64,000 nt of DNA from Brevibacillus porteri (lineage in GTDB: Bacteria; Bacillota; Bacilli; Brevibacillales; Brevibacillaceae), in contig NZ_PXZO01000003.1 of the NCBI RefSeq assembly GCF_003013475.1, positions 103,785 through 167,784 on the forward strand. The letters run 5' to 3'. The position numbers and the translations under genes are program-made. Within the stretch, counting starts at the first letter, position 1. Each line of letters opens with the position of its first letter. Shown piece after piece: positions 30,535-40,149 of this stretch. The notes below the pieces were generated by a model. That model saw only the letters and a list, made by a program, of their open reading frames with translations, was not told the origin of the DNA and did not search any database.

Positions 30535-31893
30535 ATGGATGATTTATTCACGTTTGCCTACGACCAGCAGGGTGGCGGCAAACAGAAGCCATTGGCTGCA
30601 CGGATGCGGCCGCAAACGATTCAAGATGTAATCGGGCAATCGCATATTTTGGCTCCTGGAAAGCTGCTCCGACGCGCGATTGAAGCAGATCAAGTGTCCT
30701 CTGTTATTTTTTACGGACCTCCTGGTACAGGGAAAACAACGCTCGCAAAAGTCATTGCCCGGACCACACGTACGCATTTCTCCGAGTTAAATGCCGTTAC
30801 GGCCGGTGTTGCTGACATCCGCAAAGTGGTAGATGCGGCAAAGGAGCGGCTCGTCATGGACAGTCAGCGGACAACGTTGTTCGTAGACGAGATTCACCGT
30901 TTTAATAAGTCGCAACAGGACGCCCTTCTTCCTTATGTGGAGGAAGGCACGATCATTTTGATCGGCGCTACGACGGAGAATCCTTTTTTCGAGGTGAATC
31001 CGGCGCTTTTGTCGCGTTCACAAGTGTTTTCCCTTCAATCGCTTTCTCATGAGGAATTGAAGCAGGTCATGGATCGGGCGCTTACTGATGAAGAAAACGG
31101 ATTGGCGGAGCTATTTGTCACCGTAGAACCGGAAGCGGCAGAGCATTTGGTTCAATACGCGGAAGGGGATGCCAGACGTTTGCTGAACGCATTGGAACTG
31201 GCAGTGACAACGACGCAACCAGGAGCGGATGGACGAATTACGGTGACGCTGGACGTCGCAGTAGAATCCATTCAACGCAGGGCTGTACGCTACGATAAGA
31301 GTGGGGACAACCATTACGACACGATCTCCGCTTTTATTAAATCCATTCGTGGTTCTGATCCGGACGCAGCTCTTTACTGGTTGGCGAGAATGATCGATGC
31401 CGGAGAAGATCCGCGGTTCATTTCTCGCCGTTTGGTCATTTCGGCTTCAGAGGACATCGGCAATGCAGACCCGCAAGCGATCACAGTTGCGATGTCCTGC
31501 TTTCAGGCGGTAGAATTGGTGGGGATGCCTGAAGGGCGTATCCCTTTAGCACAAGCGACGACGTACCTGGCAACTGCCCCCAAAAGCAATGCCGCTTACA
31601 ACGGAATTAATTCTGCGTTGGATCGTATCCGAACGGATGGTCACAAGCAAGTACCGATTCATCTGCGAGATTCTGCTTATAAGGGAGCTGCGAAGCTGGG
31701 ACACGGTCAGGGATATCTGTATCCGCATAACTATCCATATGGGTATGTACCTCAACAGTATCTGCCTGACGGTGTAAACTACTCGTTCTACCAGCCAAAG
31801 GATCACGGCTATGAGCGTCACATTCGCCGTTTCCAGGAAGAAAGACAGAAGATGGATGGACGTGGATTGCCAAGGAAAAACTCCCCCGAATAA
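30535..31893 (+). CDS. rarA: Replication-associated recombination protein RarA (AAA ATPase)
   Basis: A 452-residue AAA+ ATPase of the RarA/MgsA/WRNIP1 family, active at stalled forks. Walker A GPPGTGKTT lies near residue 62 and Walker B LFVDEIHRFNKSQQD near 118. GATTENPFF is sensor 1. The C-terminal tetramerisation region contains YDKSGDNHYDTISAFIKS. It follows tcdA by 6 bp and is probably co-transcribed. The stop lies in the loop of a hairpin. Confidence 0.95.
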   Translation: MDDLFTFAYDQQGGGKQKPLAARMRPQTIQDVIGQSHILAPGKLLRRAIEADQVSSVIFYGPPGTGKTTLAKVIARTTRTHFSELNAVTAGVADIRKVVDAAKERLVMDSQRTTLFVDEIHRFNKSQQDALLPYVEEGTIILIGATTENPFFEVNPALLSRSQVFSLQSLSHEELKQVMDRALTDEENGLAELFVTVEPEAAEHLVQYAEGDARRLLNALELAVTTTQPGADGRITVTLDVAVESIQRRAVRYDKSGDNHYDTISAFIKSIRGSDPDAALYWLARMIDAGEDPRFISRRLVISASEDIGNADPQAITVAMSCFQAVELVGMPEGRIPLAQATTYLATAPKSNAAYNGINSALDRIRTDGHKQVPIHLRDSAYKGAAKLGHGQGYLYPHNYPYGYVPQQYLPDGVNYSFYQPKDHGYERHIRRFQEERQKMDGRGLPRKNSPE

Positions 31894-31902
31894 TAGGGGG
31901 AG
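31881..31902. terminator. Hairpin at the end of rarA
   Basis: CTCCCCC / GGGGGAG encloses the rarA stop codon; the T run is weak. It also lies just past the end of the convergent small gene. Confidence 0.55.
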
Positions 31903-31909
31903 CTAACAT

Positions 31910-32089
31910 TTACGTGCGGACGTTTCCGCCTGGTTTATTGGGCAAGTCACCGTTTTCATTCGGTTGTTTGCTCTGCTCACTCGCTCCGTAACGGGCTTTG
32001 TGAGCAATCGTGCCTGCGGGTTGGTCGTACAAGGTTTCGGACGGGTGGTTGGGACCTCGTTCCGAGCGTTTGTTCGTTGTCATCTGCAT
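31910..32089 (-). CDS. Small hydrophilic protein, unknown function (59 aa)
   Basis: A minus-strand frame with AGGGGG upstream of ATG 32089; a second in-frame ATG at 32083 has better spacing. The product is rich in Asn, Pro, Gly and Lys and ends with GDLPNKPGGNVRT, so it is probably disordered. I do not recognise it. It is divergent from cymR. Confidence 0.55.
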   Translation of the reverse strand: MQMTTNKRSERGPNHPSETLYDQPAGTIAHKARYGASEQSKQPNENGDLPNKPGGNVRT

Positions 32090-32180
32090 ATCACCCCCTA
32101 AGATGTTAGTGTGTCCCACGATACAGAAGACATGTAGGGGGCGGGCGCGTATTACCGATACAAAGAGGAGAGTTGTTAAC

Positions 32181-32600
32181 GTGAAGATTTCGACGAAAGG
32201 ACGTTACGGGCTGACGATCATGATGGAATTGGCCAACCGTTGCGGAGAAGGGCCGACTTCACTGAGGAGCATCGCCCAGAAACACGATTTGTCTGAGCAT
32301 TATTTGGAGCAATTGATTGCACCTCTGCGTAACGCGGGTTTGGTAAAGAGCATTCGTGGCGCATATGGCGGTTACGTTCTGGCAAAGCAGCCAGATGAGA
32401 TTTCTGCTGGTGATGTGATTCGCGTGCTGGAAGGACCGATCAGCCCTGTGGAATTTGCAGAGGAAGAAGACCCGGCTAAGCGTTTTTTGTGGCTGCGTAT
32501 TCGGGATAGTATTTCTGCTGTTCTGGATTCGACTTCCCTTCAGGACTTGATCAGCTTTGAAGACGATGGTCCTGCCGATAATTATATGTTTTATATCTAG
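32181..32600 (+). CDS. cymR: Rrf2 family transcriptional regulator, CymR-like
   Basis: A 139-residue winged-helix repressor starting MKISTKGRYGLTIMMELA with the recognition helix in SEHYLEQLIAPLRNAGLV. It has no Cys cluster, unlike IscR, which fits CymR, the repressor of cysteine uptake and synthesis genes that works with CysK in B. subtilis. GTG 32181 has GAGGAG eight bases upstream. It precedes a cysteine desulfurase gene, the usual context. Confidence 0.88.
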   Translation: MKISTKGRYGLTIMMELANRCGEGPTSLRSIAQKHDLSEHYLEQLIAPLRNAGLVKSIRGAYGGYVLAKQPDEISAGDVIRVLEGPISPVEFAEEEDPAKRFLWLRIRDSISAVLDSTSLQDLISFEDDGPADNYMFYI

Positions 32601-32627
32601 AATATAAGTTGGTAGAAGGTGACAGCA

Positions 32628-33773
32628 GTGTCAGATCTAATGTATTTTGACCACGCAGCGACTACGCCGGTACATCCGCGTGTAGTTGCTGCAATGACTC
32701 CCTATTTGACTCAAGTATTCGGGAATCCATCCAGTGTCCATGGTGCAGGTCGCGAAGCGCGAAAAGCGTTGGAGCATGCGAGAGACACGATTGCCGACTT
32801 TATGGATGCTGATCCACAATCGCTCATCTTTACGAGTGGCGGGACAGAAGCGGACAATATGGCAATCATCGGCGCAGCAATGGCACAGCGTGAACGTGGT
32901 CGTCACGTCATTACTTCGCAAATCGAGCACCATGCAGTCTTGCATGCTTGTGAATTTTTGGAGCAGGCTGGATTTGAAGTGACGTACTTGCCTGTTGACC
33001 AGACAGGCATGGTCCGCTTGGAAGACCTAAAACAAGCGGTTCGTCCGGATACGGTACTGGTGTCCATTATGTACGGGAACAACGAAGTAGGAACGATCCA
33101 GCCAATCGAGGAAATCGGTACCTTCTTGCGTGAAAAAGGGATTGTTTTTCATACGGATGCCGTACAGGCTTTTGGTGTACTGCCTATCCATGCACGGAAG
33201 CTCCCAGTTGATATGCTCTCGGTATCCGCTCATAAAATTAATGGTCCAAAAGGAGTCGGCGCTTTGTATGTAGCGCGTAAGGTCCCGTTTTCCCCGATTT
33301 TGCACGGCGGTTCACAAGAGCGCAAACGCAGAGCGGGAACGGAAAACCTGGCCGGGATTGTTGGGTTTGCCGAAGCGACAAAGGTCGCTGGCGAGGAAAT
33401 GGCGGAGCGGGTTGAAAAGTATGAGCAGATGAAAGCAGCGATGATCGCAGTCTGGCAGGAAGCAGGAATTACGTTCTGCCTGAATGGACATAGCGAGCAG
33501 GTTTTGCCACATATTTTTAATGTGTCATTCCCTGGTGCACATACAGAAACCATGCTGATGAATCTGGATATCGCCAAAATTGCAGCAGCGAGCGGCTCAG
33601 CTTGTACATCCGGATCATTAGAGCTGTCACACGTGCTGAAAGCGATGCACGTGGACGAGAAGATTCTGCATTCAGCTATTCGTTTCAGCTTTGGAATGAC
33701 GAATACGGTGGAAGAGGCGAAACAAGCTGCTACAGTGGTTGCTGGGATTGTAAAGCGATTGGTACGCGAATAA
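32628..33773 (+). CDS. Cysteine desulfurase (NifS/IscS family, YrvO-like)
   Basis: A PLP enzyme that takes sulfur from cysteine for tRNA thiolation or Fe-S clusters. The 381-residue protein starts with YFDHAATTPVHP, has the PLP lysine in SVSAHKINGPKG and the active cysteine in SGSACTSGS. GTG 32628 is chosen because AGAAGG is 10 bp upstream. In B. subtilis yrvO is followed by mnmA, its thiolation partner; here a terminator and a chemoreceptor gene follow instead. Confidence 0.93.
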   Translation: MSDLMYFDHAATTPVHPRVVAAMTPYLTQVFGNPSSVHGAGREARKALEHARDTIADFMDADPQSLIFTSGGTEADNMAIIGAAMAQRERGRHVITSQIEHHAVLHACEFLEQAGFEVTYLPVDQTGMVRLEDLKQAVRPDTVLVSIMYGNNEVGTIQPIEEIGTFLREKGIVFHTDAVQAFGVLPIHARKLPVDMLSVSAHKINGPKGVGALYVARKVPFSPILHGGSQERKRRAGTENLAGIVGFAEATKVAGEEMAERVEKYEQMKAAMIAVWQEAGITFCLNGHSEQVLPHIFNVSFPGAHTETMLMNLDIAKIAAASGSACTSGSLELSHVLKAMHVDEKILHSAIRFSFGMTNTVEEAKQAATVVAGIVKRLVRE

Positions 33774-33780
33774 CGTAGAA

Positions 33781-33815
33781 TGAAAGCCGTTTGGATAAGC
33801 CAAGCGGTTTTTTCA
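33781..33815 (+). terminator. Terminator of cymR-desulfurase
   Basis: GAAAGCCGTTTGG / CCAAGCGGTTTTTTC. Confidence 0.85.
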
Positions 33816-33941
33816 TTTGAGCAAAAGCGGGTTTCTTATTGGAGTTTGTGGTGAATTGTGGAAGAGGATGGTAAAATGATGCTGTGGTACTAATCCTGAA
33901 GAACTATACAATTCGGATCATCCGATAAGGAGAGGACTTTC

Positions 33942-35606
33942 ATGTTGCCCAGACGCTACTCTATTCGCTACAAACTAGTGTTTACGATACTAATCCTAAC
34001 CATGCTTCCATTAATGGTCGTCGGCTATATCCAATTTGAAAATGCACGCAGCGCGCTATACAAGCTGGCTGTTTCTGACTTGCAATACATAACGGAAATG
34101 AAGGCACGTGAGCTGGCTGTATACGCTCAAGATGCAACGATTAATGAGGGGAACAGACAGAAAATTAATGAAATAACACGCGAGGTGGCCGAAAAATATT
34201 ACAAGCCAAATGGCATGGTTGGCTACGCCTATATCTTGGATGCGAGTGGAATTGCCATCTTTCATCCAGACCCGAAAGTCGAGAATACTTCTTTGGCGAA
34301 TGAAGAATTCACGCAAATCATGCTCGCTCAAAAAAACGGATGGATCGAATATGACTTCGGCGGCTCTACCAAAGTGGCGGCGTATAAGCAGCTGCCAAAC
34401 GGGTGGATTCTAGCCATTGGCAGCTACGAGAATGATTTGCTGACGACGATTGAGAGCAGTCGCCCGATGATGTTTCTCCTCAACCTGATAAGTGCCACCT
34501 TAGCGCTGGTCACAGGCATTTTTATTGTCAACAAGCTGGTACGACCGCTAAAAGAGCTGGTATTGGCAATGAAGCGTGCAGAGACAGGGGATTTGACCAC
34601 GCAAGTGACTGTCCGTTCCCGAGACGAGCTTGGGGAATTATCGTCGATGTACAATGAGATGATGGGGGTATTTCGCAGCATGGTCAACGAGGTGCAGCGA
34701 GTAGCCCAGCAGGTAGCGGCATCTTCGGAAGAATTAACAGCGAGTGCGACAGAAAGTGCACGTGCTTCCGAACAGATTTCCATGGCTTCTTCGGAAATTG
34801 CTACAGGTTCCGAACAACAAAAACAAACGGTGACGGATACAGTACGCTTTTTGTCTCGCATCGGTGGAGATATCCAACTCATTGCAGCCTCGACTTCTCA
34901 AGTAAATGCTGATGCGACAGACGCGAATCGATTGGCACAGGTTGGTGAAGGCAAGCTGCAAGAGCTCGTACAAGAAATGGATCAAATCACGGATCATGCC
35001 CGTAGTACGGAGCAGGTTATCCGCGAGCTTGGCTCTCAATCCGAGCAAATCATGGGAATCATCACGATCATTCGTCAAATATCCAACCAGACGAATCTAT
35101 TAGCTTTGAATGCCGCCATCGAGGCTGCACGGGCGGGGGAACAGGGACGAGGCTTTGCGATTGTTGCCCAGGAGGTACGTAAGCTGGCTGAGCAATCGGG
35201 TGAGGCTGCCGAAGAGATCGCAGGCTTGATTCATACCATCCATACAGATATTCTCGCCGCTGTATCGGCAATGGGAACGACTGCAGTCGCTATACAGGAT
35301 GGACGCGAAGGAGTGGCCCAGGCAGGAGACAGCTTCCAGCAAATCTTGGTGGCCGTTCAAGACGTCAGCCAACAAGTACATCGTATGAACGATGCAGCCC
35401 AAGGGATTCATCGCGATACAGTCCAATTAGTGAGTCACTCCGAAAAAATAGCTGGACTTGCGGAAATAGCGGCCAGAGATACACAGGAAGTGGCAGCAGC
35501 GTCCGAAGAACAGTCTGCAACATCCGAGGAAATGACGGCAGCATCAGAAACACTTGCGAAAATGGCCGAGCAGTTGTCAGAACAAGTAAAACGATTTACA
35601 ATTTAA
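33942..35606 (+). CDS. Methyl-accepting chemotaxis protein with Cache sensor
   Basis: A 554-residue transmembrane chemoreceptor. Helix 1 spans about residues 11-30. The extracellular part (35-165) looks like a single Cache domain, with [18 protein letters not shown] and [14 protein letters not shown]. Helix 2 lies near 180-200, HAMP at 200-255, and the signalling tip [19 protein letters not shown] near 385. It would relay a small-molecule signal to CheA; the ligand is unknown. A 13-bp palindrome TCGGATCATCCGA lies just before the ribosome site (33913-33925). Confidence 0.93.
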   Translation: MLPRRYSIRYKLVFTILILTMLPLMVVGYIQFENARSALYKLAVSDLQYITEMKARELAVYAQDATINEGNRQKINEITREVAEKYYKPNGMVGYAYILDASGIAIFHPDPKVENTSLANEEFTQIMLAQKNGWIEYDFGGSTKVAAYKQLPNGWILAIGSYENDLLTTIESSRPMMFLLNLISATLALVTGIFIVNKLVRPLKELVLAMKRAETGDLTTQVTVRSRDELGELSSMYNEMMGVFRSMVNEVQRVAQQVAASSEELTASATESARASEQISMASSEIATGSEQQKQTVTDTVRFLSRIGGDIQLIAASTSQVNADATDANRLAQVGEGKLQELVQEMDQITDHARSTEQVIRELGSQSEQIMGIITIIRQISNQTNLLALNAAIEAARAGEQGRGFAIVAQEVRKLAEQSGEAAEEIAGLIHTIHTDILAAVSAMGTTAVAIQDGREGVAQAGDSFQQILVAVQDVSQQVHRMNDAAQGIHRDTVQLVSHSEKIAGLAEIAARDTQEVAAASEEQSATSEEMTAASETLAKMAEQLSEQVKRFTI

Positions 35607-35619
35607 GACGAGCATATGA

Positions 35620-35652
35620 GAAATCCACTTTCAAGAGAAGTGGATTTTTCCT
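35620..35652 (+). terminator. Terminator of the chemoreceptor gene
   Basis: AAATCCACTTT / AGAAGTGGATTT with TTTTTC. Confidence 0.8.
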
Positions 35653-35686
35653 TTCTGGAACGGTTTTTATGTCAGGAGGCGTTTAG

Positions 35687-37948
35687 ATGGACGAGCAGCA
35701 GTCAATCTCGCTGTTTGCGGAAACCTACATTCGAGGATTTGTTTCTCAAGAAATTTTTTACAATGATGAAACCTGGTACGGAGTTATCCGTCTAAAGATA
35801 GAAGAGACTACCGAATCGATTAAAGAATCGGAGGTCATTATTGTCGGTAATTTTCCTCGGCCACATCCAGATGAGCTGTACACCTTTTACGGGGAATGGA
35901 AGACACACGCTCGTTTTGGCCAGCAGTACGTAGCAAAGCGCTATGAACGTGAAACACCGAAAACATTGGCAGGGGTTGAGCGATACTTAGCCAGTGGCTT
36001 GTTTCAAGGGATCGGAAAAAAGATGGCCAAACGAATTGTCGAGCAGCTTGGGGTAGATGCGCTGTCGATTATCGCGGACTTCCCGGAGCGATTGGCTGAG
36101 GTACCAGGCATTTCTGAACAACGTGCCAAAACAATCTATGAATCAGTAGTCGAGCATCGTTCCTTGGAAAGTGCCATGGTTTTCTTGTACGACTTCGGCA
36201 TTGGTGTGAACATGGCGCTGCGTATTTATCAGACCTATAAGCTGGAAACGATGACGGTACTGAAGGAAGAGCCTTACCGGTTGATTGAAGATGTCGTTGG
36301 AATCGGCTTTAAGCGGGCAGATGACATTGCACGAGCAACTGGAATCGATGCTTCCTCAGAAGAACGTGTGAAGGCGGCAGCTCTCTTTATGTTGCAGGAG
36401 GCTTCGTATTCAGAGGGACATGTTTATTTGCCTGTGGAGGAGCTGTGTGAAAAAACACTGCGCCTTCTCGAAGAGTGCGGCGGGCACGTCTTTTCTGGAG
36501 ACGATATTCGACTGGCAGTGGAAGCCCTGTTTGTGTCGAGTAAAATTGCCTGGGAAGATGAGCGGGTGTATTTGCCTTCACTGTTTTTTGCCGAACTCGG
36601 TCTTGCCAAAAGACTACGTCACTTCGCTGCGCGGGATGAATTCGGTACGTTCCCGACATCGGAATTTTACCGTGCGTTAGGGGCGGTCGAGGATGAGCTT
36701 GGGATTACATATGCCCAGACGCAGCGTGATGCCATCGAACAGGCGATCAAAGCAGGTCTGATGCTTCTCACAGGGGGGCCTGGGACGGGGAAAACGACAG
36801 TCATTCGAGGGATTTGTCGTGTCTTTTCTCAGCTTCATGGATTGTCTCTGGACTTGAAAAAATACAACGAAGAAAATCCGTTCCCGATCGTACTTGTAGC
36901 TCCTACTGGACGTGCAGCAAAACGTATGACAGAGACTACGGGTTTACCAGCAATGACTATCCATCGCTTACTCGGTTACAAAGGGGAGAGCTTCGAACAT
37001 GATGCGGAGCACCCAATCCGTGGCCGGCTATTAATTGTGGATGAAATGTCCATGGTTGATATCTGGCTCGCCAATCAATTGTTTCGTGCGGTTCCAGATG
37101 ACATGCAGATCATCATGGTAGGTGACCCTGATCAGTTACCTTCCGTAGGACCAGGCAACGTCCTATTGGATATGATTCGATCTGGATTGCTACCTTTGGT
37201 ACAGCTGACAGAAATTTATCGGCAAGCAGAAGAATCAACCATTATTCGGTTGGCCCATGATGTACGCAAGGGGAATGTACCGGCAGATTTGCTTCACACC
37301 ACCCCGGATCGGCGATTCTTCACAAGTTTGCCACAAGAAGTTCCGGAAGCAGTGAAACAAATTTGCTTCGGAGCCGTAAAAAAAGGGTATACGGCAAAAG
37401 ATGTTCAGGTATTAGCCCCTATCTATAAAGGTAATGCCGGTGTGAACCGGTTGAATGAAGAATTGCAGGAGCTGTTTAATCCGAAAACGCCGCAAAAGCG
37501 TGAAGTTACTTTCGGTGAGACGACTTTCCGTACAGGAGACAAGGTTCTGCAATTGGTGAACAATGCTGAAGAACAGGTGTTTAACGGTGACATGGGTGAG
37601 ATCGTCGCCATCTTTTTCCCGAATGAAAATGCGGAGAACCAGGAGATGCTGGTCGCTGCCTTTGATAACAGGGAAGTGGTGTACAAGCGTTCGGATTATC
37701 ATCAGCTGACGCTTGCCTACTGCTGCTCGGTTCATAAGTCTCAAGGCAGCGAATTTCCGATTGTGATCATGCCGTTTGTCAAAAGCTACTACCGTATGCT
37801 CAGACGTAAGCTGGTCTATACCGGGATTACCCGGAGCAAATCATTCCTCATCATGTGTGGAGAGCCGGATGCGTTCCGCGCTGCTGTAGAGTCTGATGAG
37901 GAGGGAGTACGGTACAGTTACCTGGAGGAACGGCTAAAGCAAGAGTGA
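35687..37948 (+). CDS. recD2: ATP-dependent RecD-like DNA helicase RecD2
   Basis: A 753-residue helicase of the RecD2 type, which works without RecBC in DNA repair and replication. It has an N-terminal OB-like region, helix-hairpin-helix repeats (GIGKKMAKRIVEQLG near 110), Walker A TGGPGTGKTT near 362, VDEMSMVD, GDPDQLPSVGPG, and a C-terminal YCCSVHKSQGSEFP. An AGGAGG site precedes ATG. B. subtilis has it as yrrC next to yrrD, matching the next gene here. Confidence 0.95.
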   Translation: MDEQQSISLFAETYIRGFVSQEIFYNDETWYGVIRLKIEETTESIKESEVIIVGNFPRPHPDELYTFYGEWKTHARFGQQYVAKRYERETPKTLAGVERYLASGLFQGIGKKMAKRIVEQLGVDALSIIADFPERLAEVPGISEQRAKTIYESVVEHRSLESAMVFLYDFGIGVNMALRIYQTYKLETMTVLKEEPYRLIEDVVGIGFKRADDIARATGIDASSEERVKAAALFMLQEASYSEGHVYLPVEELCEKTLRLLEECGGHVFSGDDIRLAVEALFVSSKIAWEDERVYLPSLFFAELGLAKRLRHFAARDEFGTFPTSEFYRALGAVEDELGITYAQTQRDAIEQAIKAGLMLLTGGPGTGKTTVIRGICRVFSQLHGLSLDLKKYNEENPFPIVLVAPTGRAAKRMTETTGLPAMTIHRLLGYKGESFEHDAEHPIRGRLLIVDEMSMVDIWLANQLFRAVPDDMQIIMVGDPDQLPSVGPGNVLLDMIRSGLLPLVQLTEIYRQAEESTIIRLAHDVRKGNVPADLLHTTPDRRFFTSLPQEVPEAVKQICFGAVKKGYTAKDVQVLAPIYKGNAGVNRLNEELQELFNPKTPQKREVTFGETTFRTGDKVLQLVNNAEEQVFNGDMGEIVAIFFPNENAENQEMLVAAFDNREVVYKRSDYHQLTLAYCCSVHKSQGSEFPIVIMPFVKSYYRMLRRKLVYTGITRSKSFLIMCGEPDAFRAAVESDEEGVRYSYLEERLKQE

Positions 37949-38022
37949 AGTTGGAACCATTTGCGCCGAATGGACGTGTCCATTTCGCCTGATACTAACA
38001 AGGCGGAAGGGGGATGTCCCAC

Positions 38023-38502
38023 ATGCGCAAGGCAATGGATGCAGTCGGATTGCCAGTTGTTTGCCTTCAAACAGGTGAGACGATTGGAACCGTGCGCGAC
38101 ATTCTTTGCGACTCCACTTGGCATGTACGAGGAGTCTTGCTGAGCGAACAGGGCTGGTTCCAATCAGGTACCTATATTCCTACCGAACATATTCATGCGG
38201 TCGGGGAGTCCTGCCTTACCGTATCGGGAAAAGACGCGATCACGCCCTTACCTCATCTCGCCGGACTAGAGCCTGTCGGCATTGTGACGGGAAAGACGAA
38301 GTTAAAAGGAAAAGCGGTGATTACCGCATCCGGAGAGTGTTTGGGGAGGCTGGAAGACGTTTACTTTTCAGCCAACTGGGAGAAACTTGTAGGGTACGAA
38401 CTATCGAATGGCTGGCTTGCAGATATTACGGAAGGACGAAAGCGCCTCCCTGCACCAGCATCCGTTATCGTCGGGGAAGAAAACCTGATCGTGCCGGACT
38501 AG
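38023..38502 (+). CDS. PRC-barrel domain protein (YrrD-like)
   Basis: A 159-residue protein with two PRC-barrel repeats: GLPVVCLQTGETIGTVRDIL at the start and ITASGECLGRLEDVYF in the second half. PRC barrels bind protein or RNA partners; the role of YrrD is unknown. ATG 38023 is chosen because GAAGGGGG abuts the alternative ATG 38014. It is 74 bp after recD2 and starts a run of three small genes. Confidence 0.85.
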   Translation: MRKAMDAVGLPVVCLQTGETIGTVRDILCDSTWHVRGVLLSEQGWFQSGTYIPTEHIHAVGESCLTVSGKDAITPLPHLAGLEPVGIVTGKTKLKGKAVITASGECLGRLEDVYFSANWEKLVGYELSNGWLADITEGRKRLPAPASVIVGEENLIVPD

Positions 38503-38536
38503 TTCGTGGCCAGGCGTGAAAGGGAGGAAAAGCGTG

Positions 38537-38743
38537 ATGCGTGTCATATGCCCGAATTGCAGTTCCAAAGACGTAGGAAAGATTGGAACCAATCAATACT
38601 ATTGCTGGAACTGCTTTATAGAAATGAGCGTTTCCAATGAGCAGATCGCTTCTGTCTACCAGGTTGAGGAAGATGGATCTTTGCATTCGCTCAACGATCT
38701 GTTTATTGAGGATCAGACAGTAACCGCTCACTTGAATATGTAG
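38537..38743 (+). CDS. Small zinc-ribbon protein (68 aa)
   Basis: The N-terminus MRVICPNCSSKDVGKIG and YYCWNCFIE form a CxxC...CxxC zinc ribbon in residues 5-31; the rest is acidic. The function is unknown; such ribbons bind nucleic acids or proteins. The start is ATG 38537 or the adjacent GTG 38534, behind GGGAGG. It follows the PRC-barrel gene by about 34 bp. Confidence 0.7.
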   Translation: MRVICPNCSSKDVGKIGTNQYYCWNCFIEMSVSNEQIASVYQVEEDGSLHSLNDLFIEDQTVTAHLNM

Positions 38744-38779
38744 TGGATTTGAGCGGCAAAACCAATGGAGGTGGCACGC

Positions 38780-38965
38780 TTGTTCATTCGAGGCCTGTTG
38801 CGGGTTCTGGCCACAAGCGGAATTGTGGCGATCATTGGCTATTGGATGGCTCCGCGACGTCGCAGTCGGTTTTCATTGAATTGGAATCAGTTGCCCTTCT
38901 CCATGCGTGATGTAACGCGTATGTGGAAATCAGGTCGCAAGCTGATGCGTGCCGTGACTCGTTAA
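38780..38965 (+). CDS. Small membrane protein, unknown function (61 aa)
   Basis: A TTG start with GGAGGTGG six bases upstream. One hydrophobic helix (LLRVLATSGIVAIIGYWMA) is followed by a very basic cytoplasmic tail rich in Arg and Trp. I do not recognise it. A terminator follows, so the PRC-barrel, zinc-ribbon and this gene probably form one unit. Confidence 0.6.
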   Translation: MFIRGLLRVLATSGIVAIIGYWMAPRRRSRFSLNWNQLPFSMRDVTRMWKSGRKLMRAVTR

Positions 38966-38990
38966 CAAAATGTGAATTGGAACGTAAATA

Positions 38991-39027
38991 AACACCCGAA
39001 CATACACTGTGTTCGGGTGCTTTTTTT
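38991..39027 (+). terminator. Terminator after the small membrane protein gene
   Basis: ACACCCGAAC / GTTCGGGTGC and seven T. Confidence 0.88.
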
Positions 39028-39042
39028 ACATCGCCATACATG

Positions 39043-39073
39043 AAAAAGCTCCGTCGCGTAAAACGACGGAGTC
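39043..39073 (-). terminator. Terminator of terC
   Basis: CTCCGTCG / CGACGGAG with TTTTT on the minus strand, just past the terC stop. Confidence 0.85.
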
Positions 39074-39083
39074 TTGCTTTGCA

Positions 39084-39770
39084 TTAAGATTGTTCTGCCA
39101 AACGTTTTTGCTGTTGGCTTTTCATGCGTCCGATCAACAGGACACCAACCACAACAGCTACGATGAATAACCATTTTACCCAAGGGTAAGCGGCAAAGAA
39201 TGGTGTGAGGAACTTCTCGCTCGTTACCATGTTCGCAGCGGTATACGCCAATACGGCAGAACCGATATAAATAACGATCGGATATTTCTCGATCAGCTTC
39301 AAGATCAATGTGCTACCCCAAACCATGATCGGAACACTGATGATCAAACCGATAACTACCAGAAGGAAATCACCATGTGCTGCACCAGCAACCGCGATAA
39401 CGTTATCCAAGCCCATTACCGTGTCGGCTACGATAATCGTCCAAATCGCTGCTCCAAGTGTTCCGCTTGCCTTCATATTCTCATGACCATTATCTTGAAC
39501 CAGCAACTTGAGGGCGATCCAAATGAGAATCAAACCACCTACAAGCAGCAGACCAGGAATTTTTAGTAACCAAACGACAGCGAGTGTCGCCAATGCACGA
39601 ATGACAATTGCACCAACCGTTCCCCAGATGATAGCTTGCTTTTGTTGATGAGCAGGCAGGTTACGAGCCGCCATCCCGATGACGAGGGCATTGTCCCCGG
39701 CCAGCACCAGATCGATGATAACGATAGAGAGTAATGCAGTCCAAAACTCAGGGCTTAACAATAAATCCAT
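39084..39770 (-). CDS. TerC family membrane protein, probable manganese exporter
   Basis: A 228-residue protein with seven predicted helices and the TerC metal-binding motifs DLVLAGDNALVIG and VADTVMGLDNVIAV, each with conserved Asp/Asn in a helix. B. subtilis TerC proteins (YkoY/MeeY, YceF/MeeF) export Mn2+ and help metallate secreted enzymes. The manganese riboswitch upstream fits this role. Confidence 0.9.
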   Translation of the reverse strand: MDLLLSPEFWTALLSIVIIDLVLAGDNALVIGMAARNLPAHQQKQAIIWGTVGAIVIRALATLAVVWLLKIPGLLLVGGLILIWIALKLLVQDNGHENMKASGTLGAAIWTIIVADTVMGLDNVIAVAGAAHGDFLLVVIGLIISVPIMVWGSTLILKLIEKYPIVIYIGSAVLAYTAANMVTSEKFLTPFFAAYPWVKWLFIVAVVVGVLLIGRMKSQQQKRLAEQS

Positions 39771-39854
39771 TTCTACTCCTCCTCCTAATCCATTTTAGAA
39801 GCGAATAATCCGCTGGCCGTTTTCTTGATACCTCCTGTAGTGTGTGTAAAGGGG

Positions 39855-39900
39855 CGAAAAAGAAAACGACCTTTCCCGGGACAGGAAAAGGTCGTTTAAA
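39855..39900 (-). terminator. Expression-platform terminator of the manganese riboswitch
   Basis: On the minus strand AAACGACCTTTTCCTG and its partner GGGAAAGGTCGTTT form a long stem followed by a T-rich run, between the aptamer and terC. Confidence 0.8.
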
Positions 39901-39911
39901 TAACAAAAATA

Positions 39912-40035
39912 GACCTTTTACCTGGTCGGCAAAGGTCTTGCTTACAACATTTACGAAAATGTTGCCAACATAGCCGGGGAAAAATCCCGTAATGACGACT
40001 ATGTTGCGAAAAAGCTACTCCCCTTTGGAGATATC
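39912..40035 (-). promoter_or_regulatory. yybP-ykoY manganese riboswitch
   Basis: Read on the minus strand, the leader holds AAAGGGGAGTAGC (40025-40013), a central arm with GTCGTCATTACGGG and CCCGGCTATGTTG, and AAGCAAGACCTTTGCC (about 39943-39928). These are the conserved loops of the yybP-ykoY aptamer, which binds Mn2+ and switches on Mn2+ export genes. It lies between a strong promoter and terC. Confidence 0.92.
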
Positions 40036-40048
40036 CTCTTGTAATTAC

Positions 40049-40077
40049 ATAGTACTGAACACGAAATTGTGTGTCAA
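40049..40077 (-). promoter_or_regulatory. Sigma-A promoter of the riboswitch-terC transcript
   Basis: On the minus strand TTGACA (40077-40072) and TACTAT (40054-40049) are 17 bp apart; start near 40042. Confidence 0.8.
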
Positions 40078-40149
40078 TAGGTTACATGAAATTAATGTGA
40101 ATGAGACAAGCTAAAAAAGATGTATGCAAATAGAGAGGAGTTGGGGAAC

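Noticed and set aside
33840..33941. A sigma-D promoter for the chemoreceptor gene
   Set aside because: CCGATAA near 33922 resembles the -10, but no TAAA box lies at the right distance.
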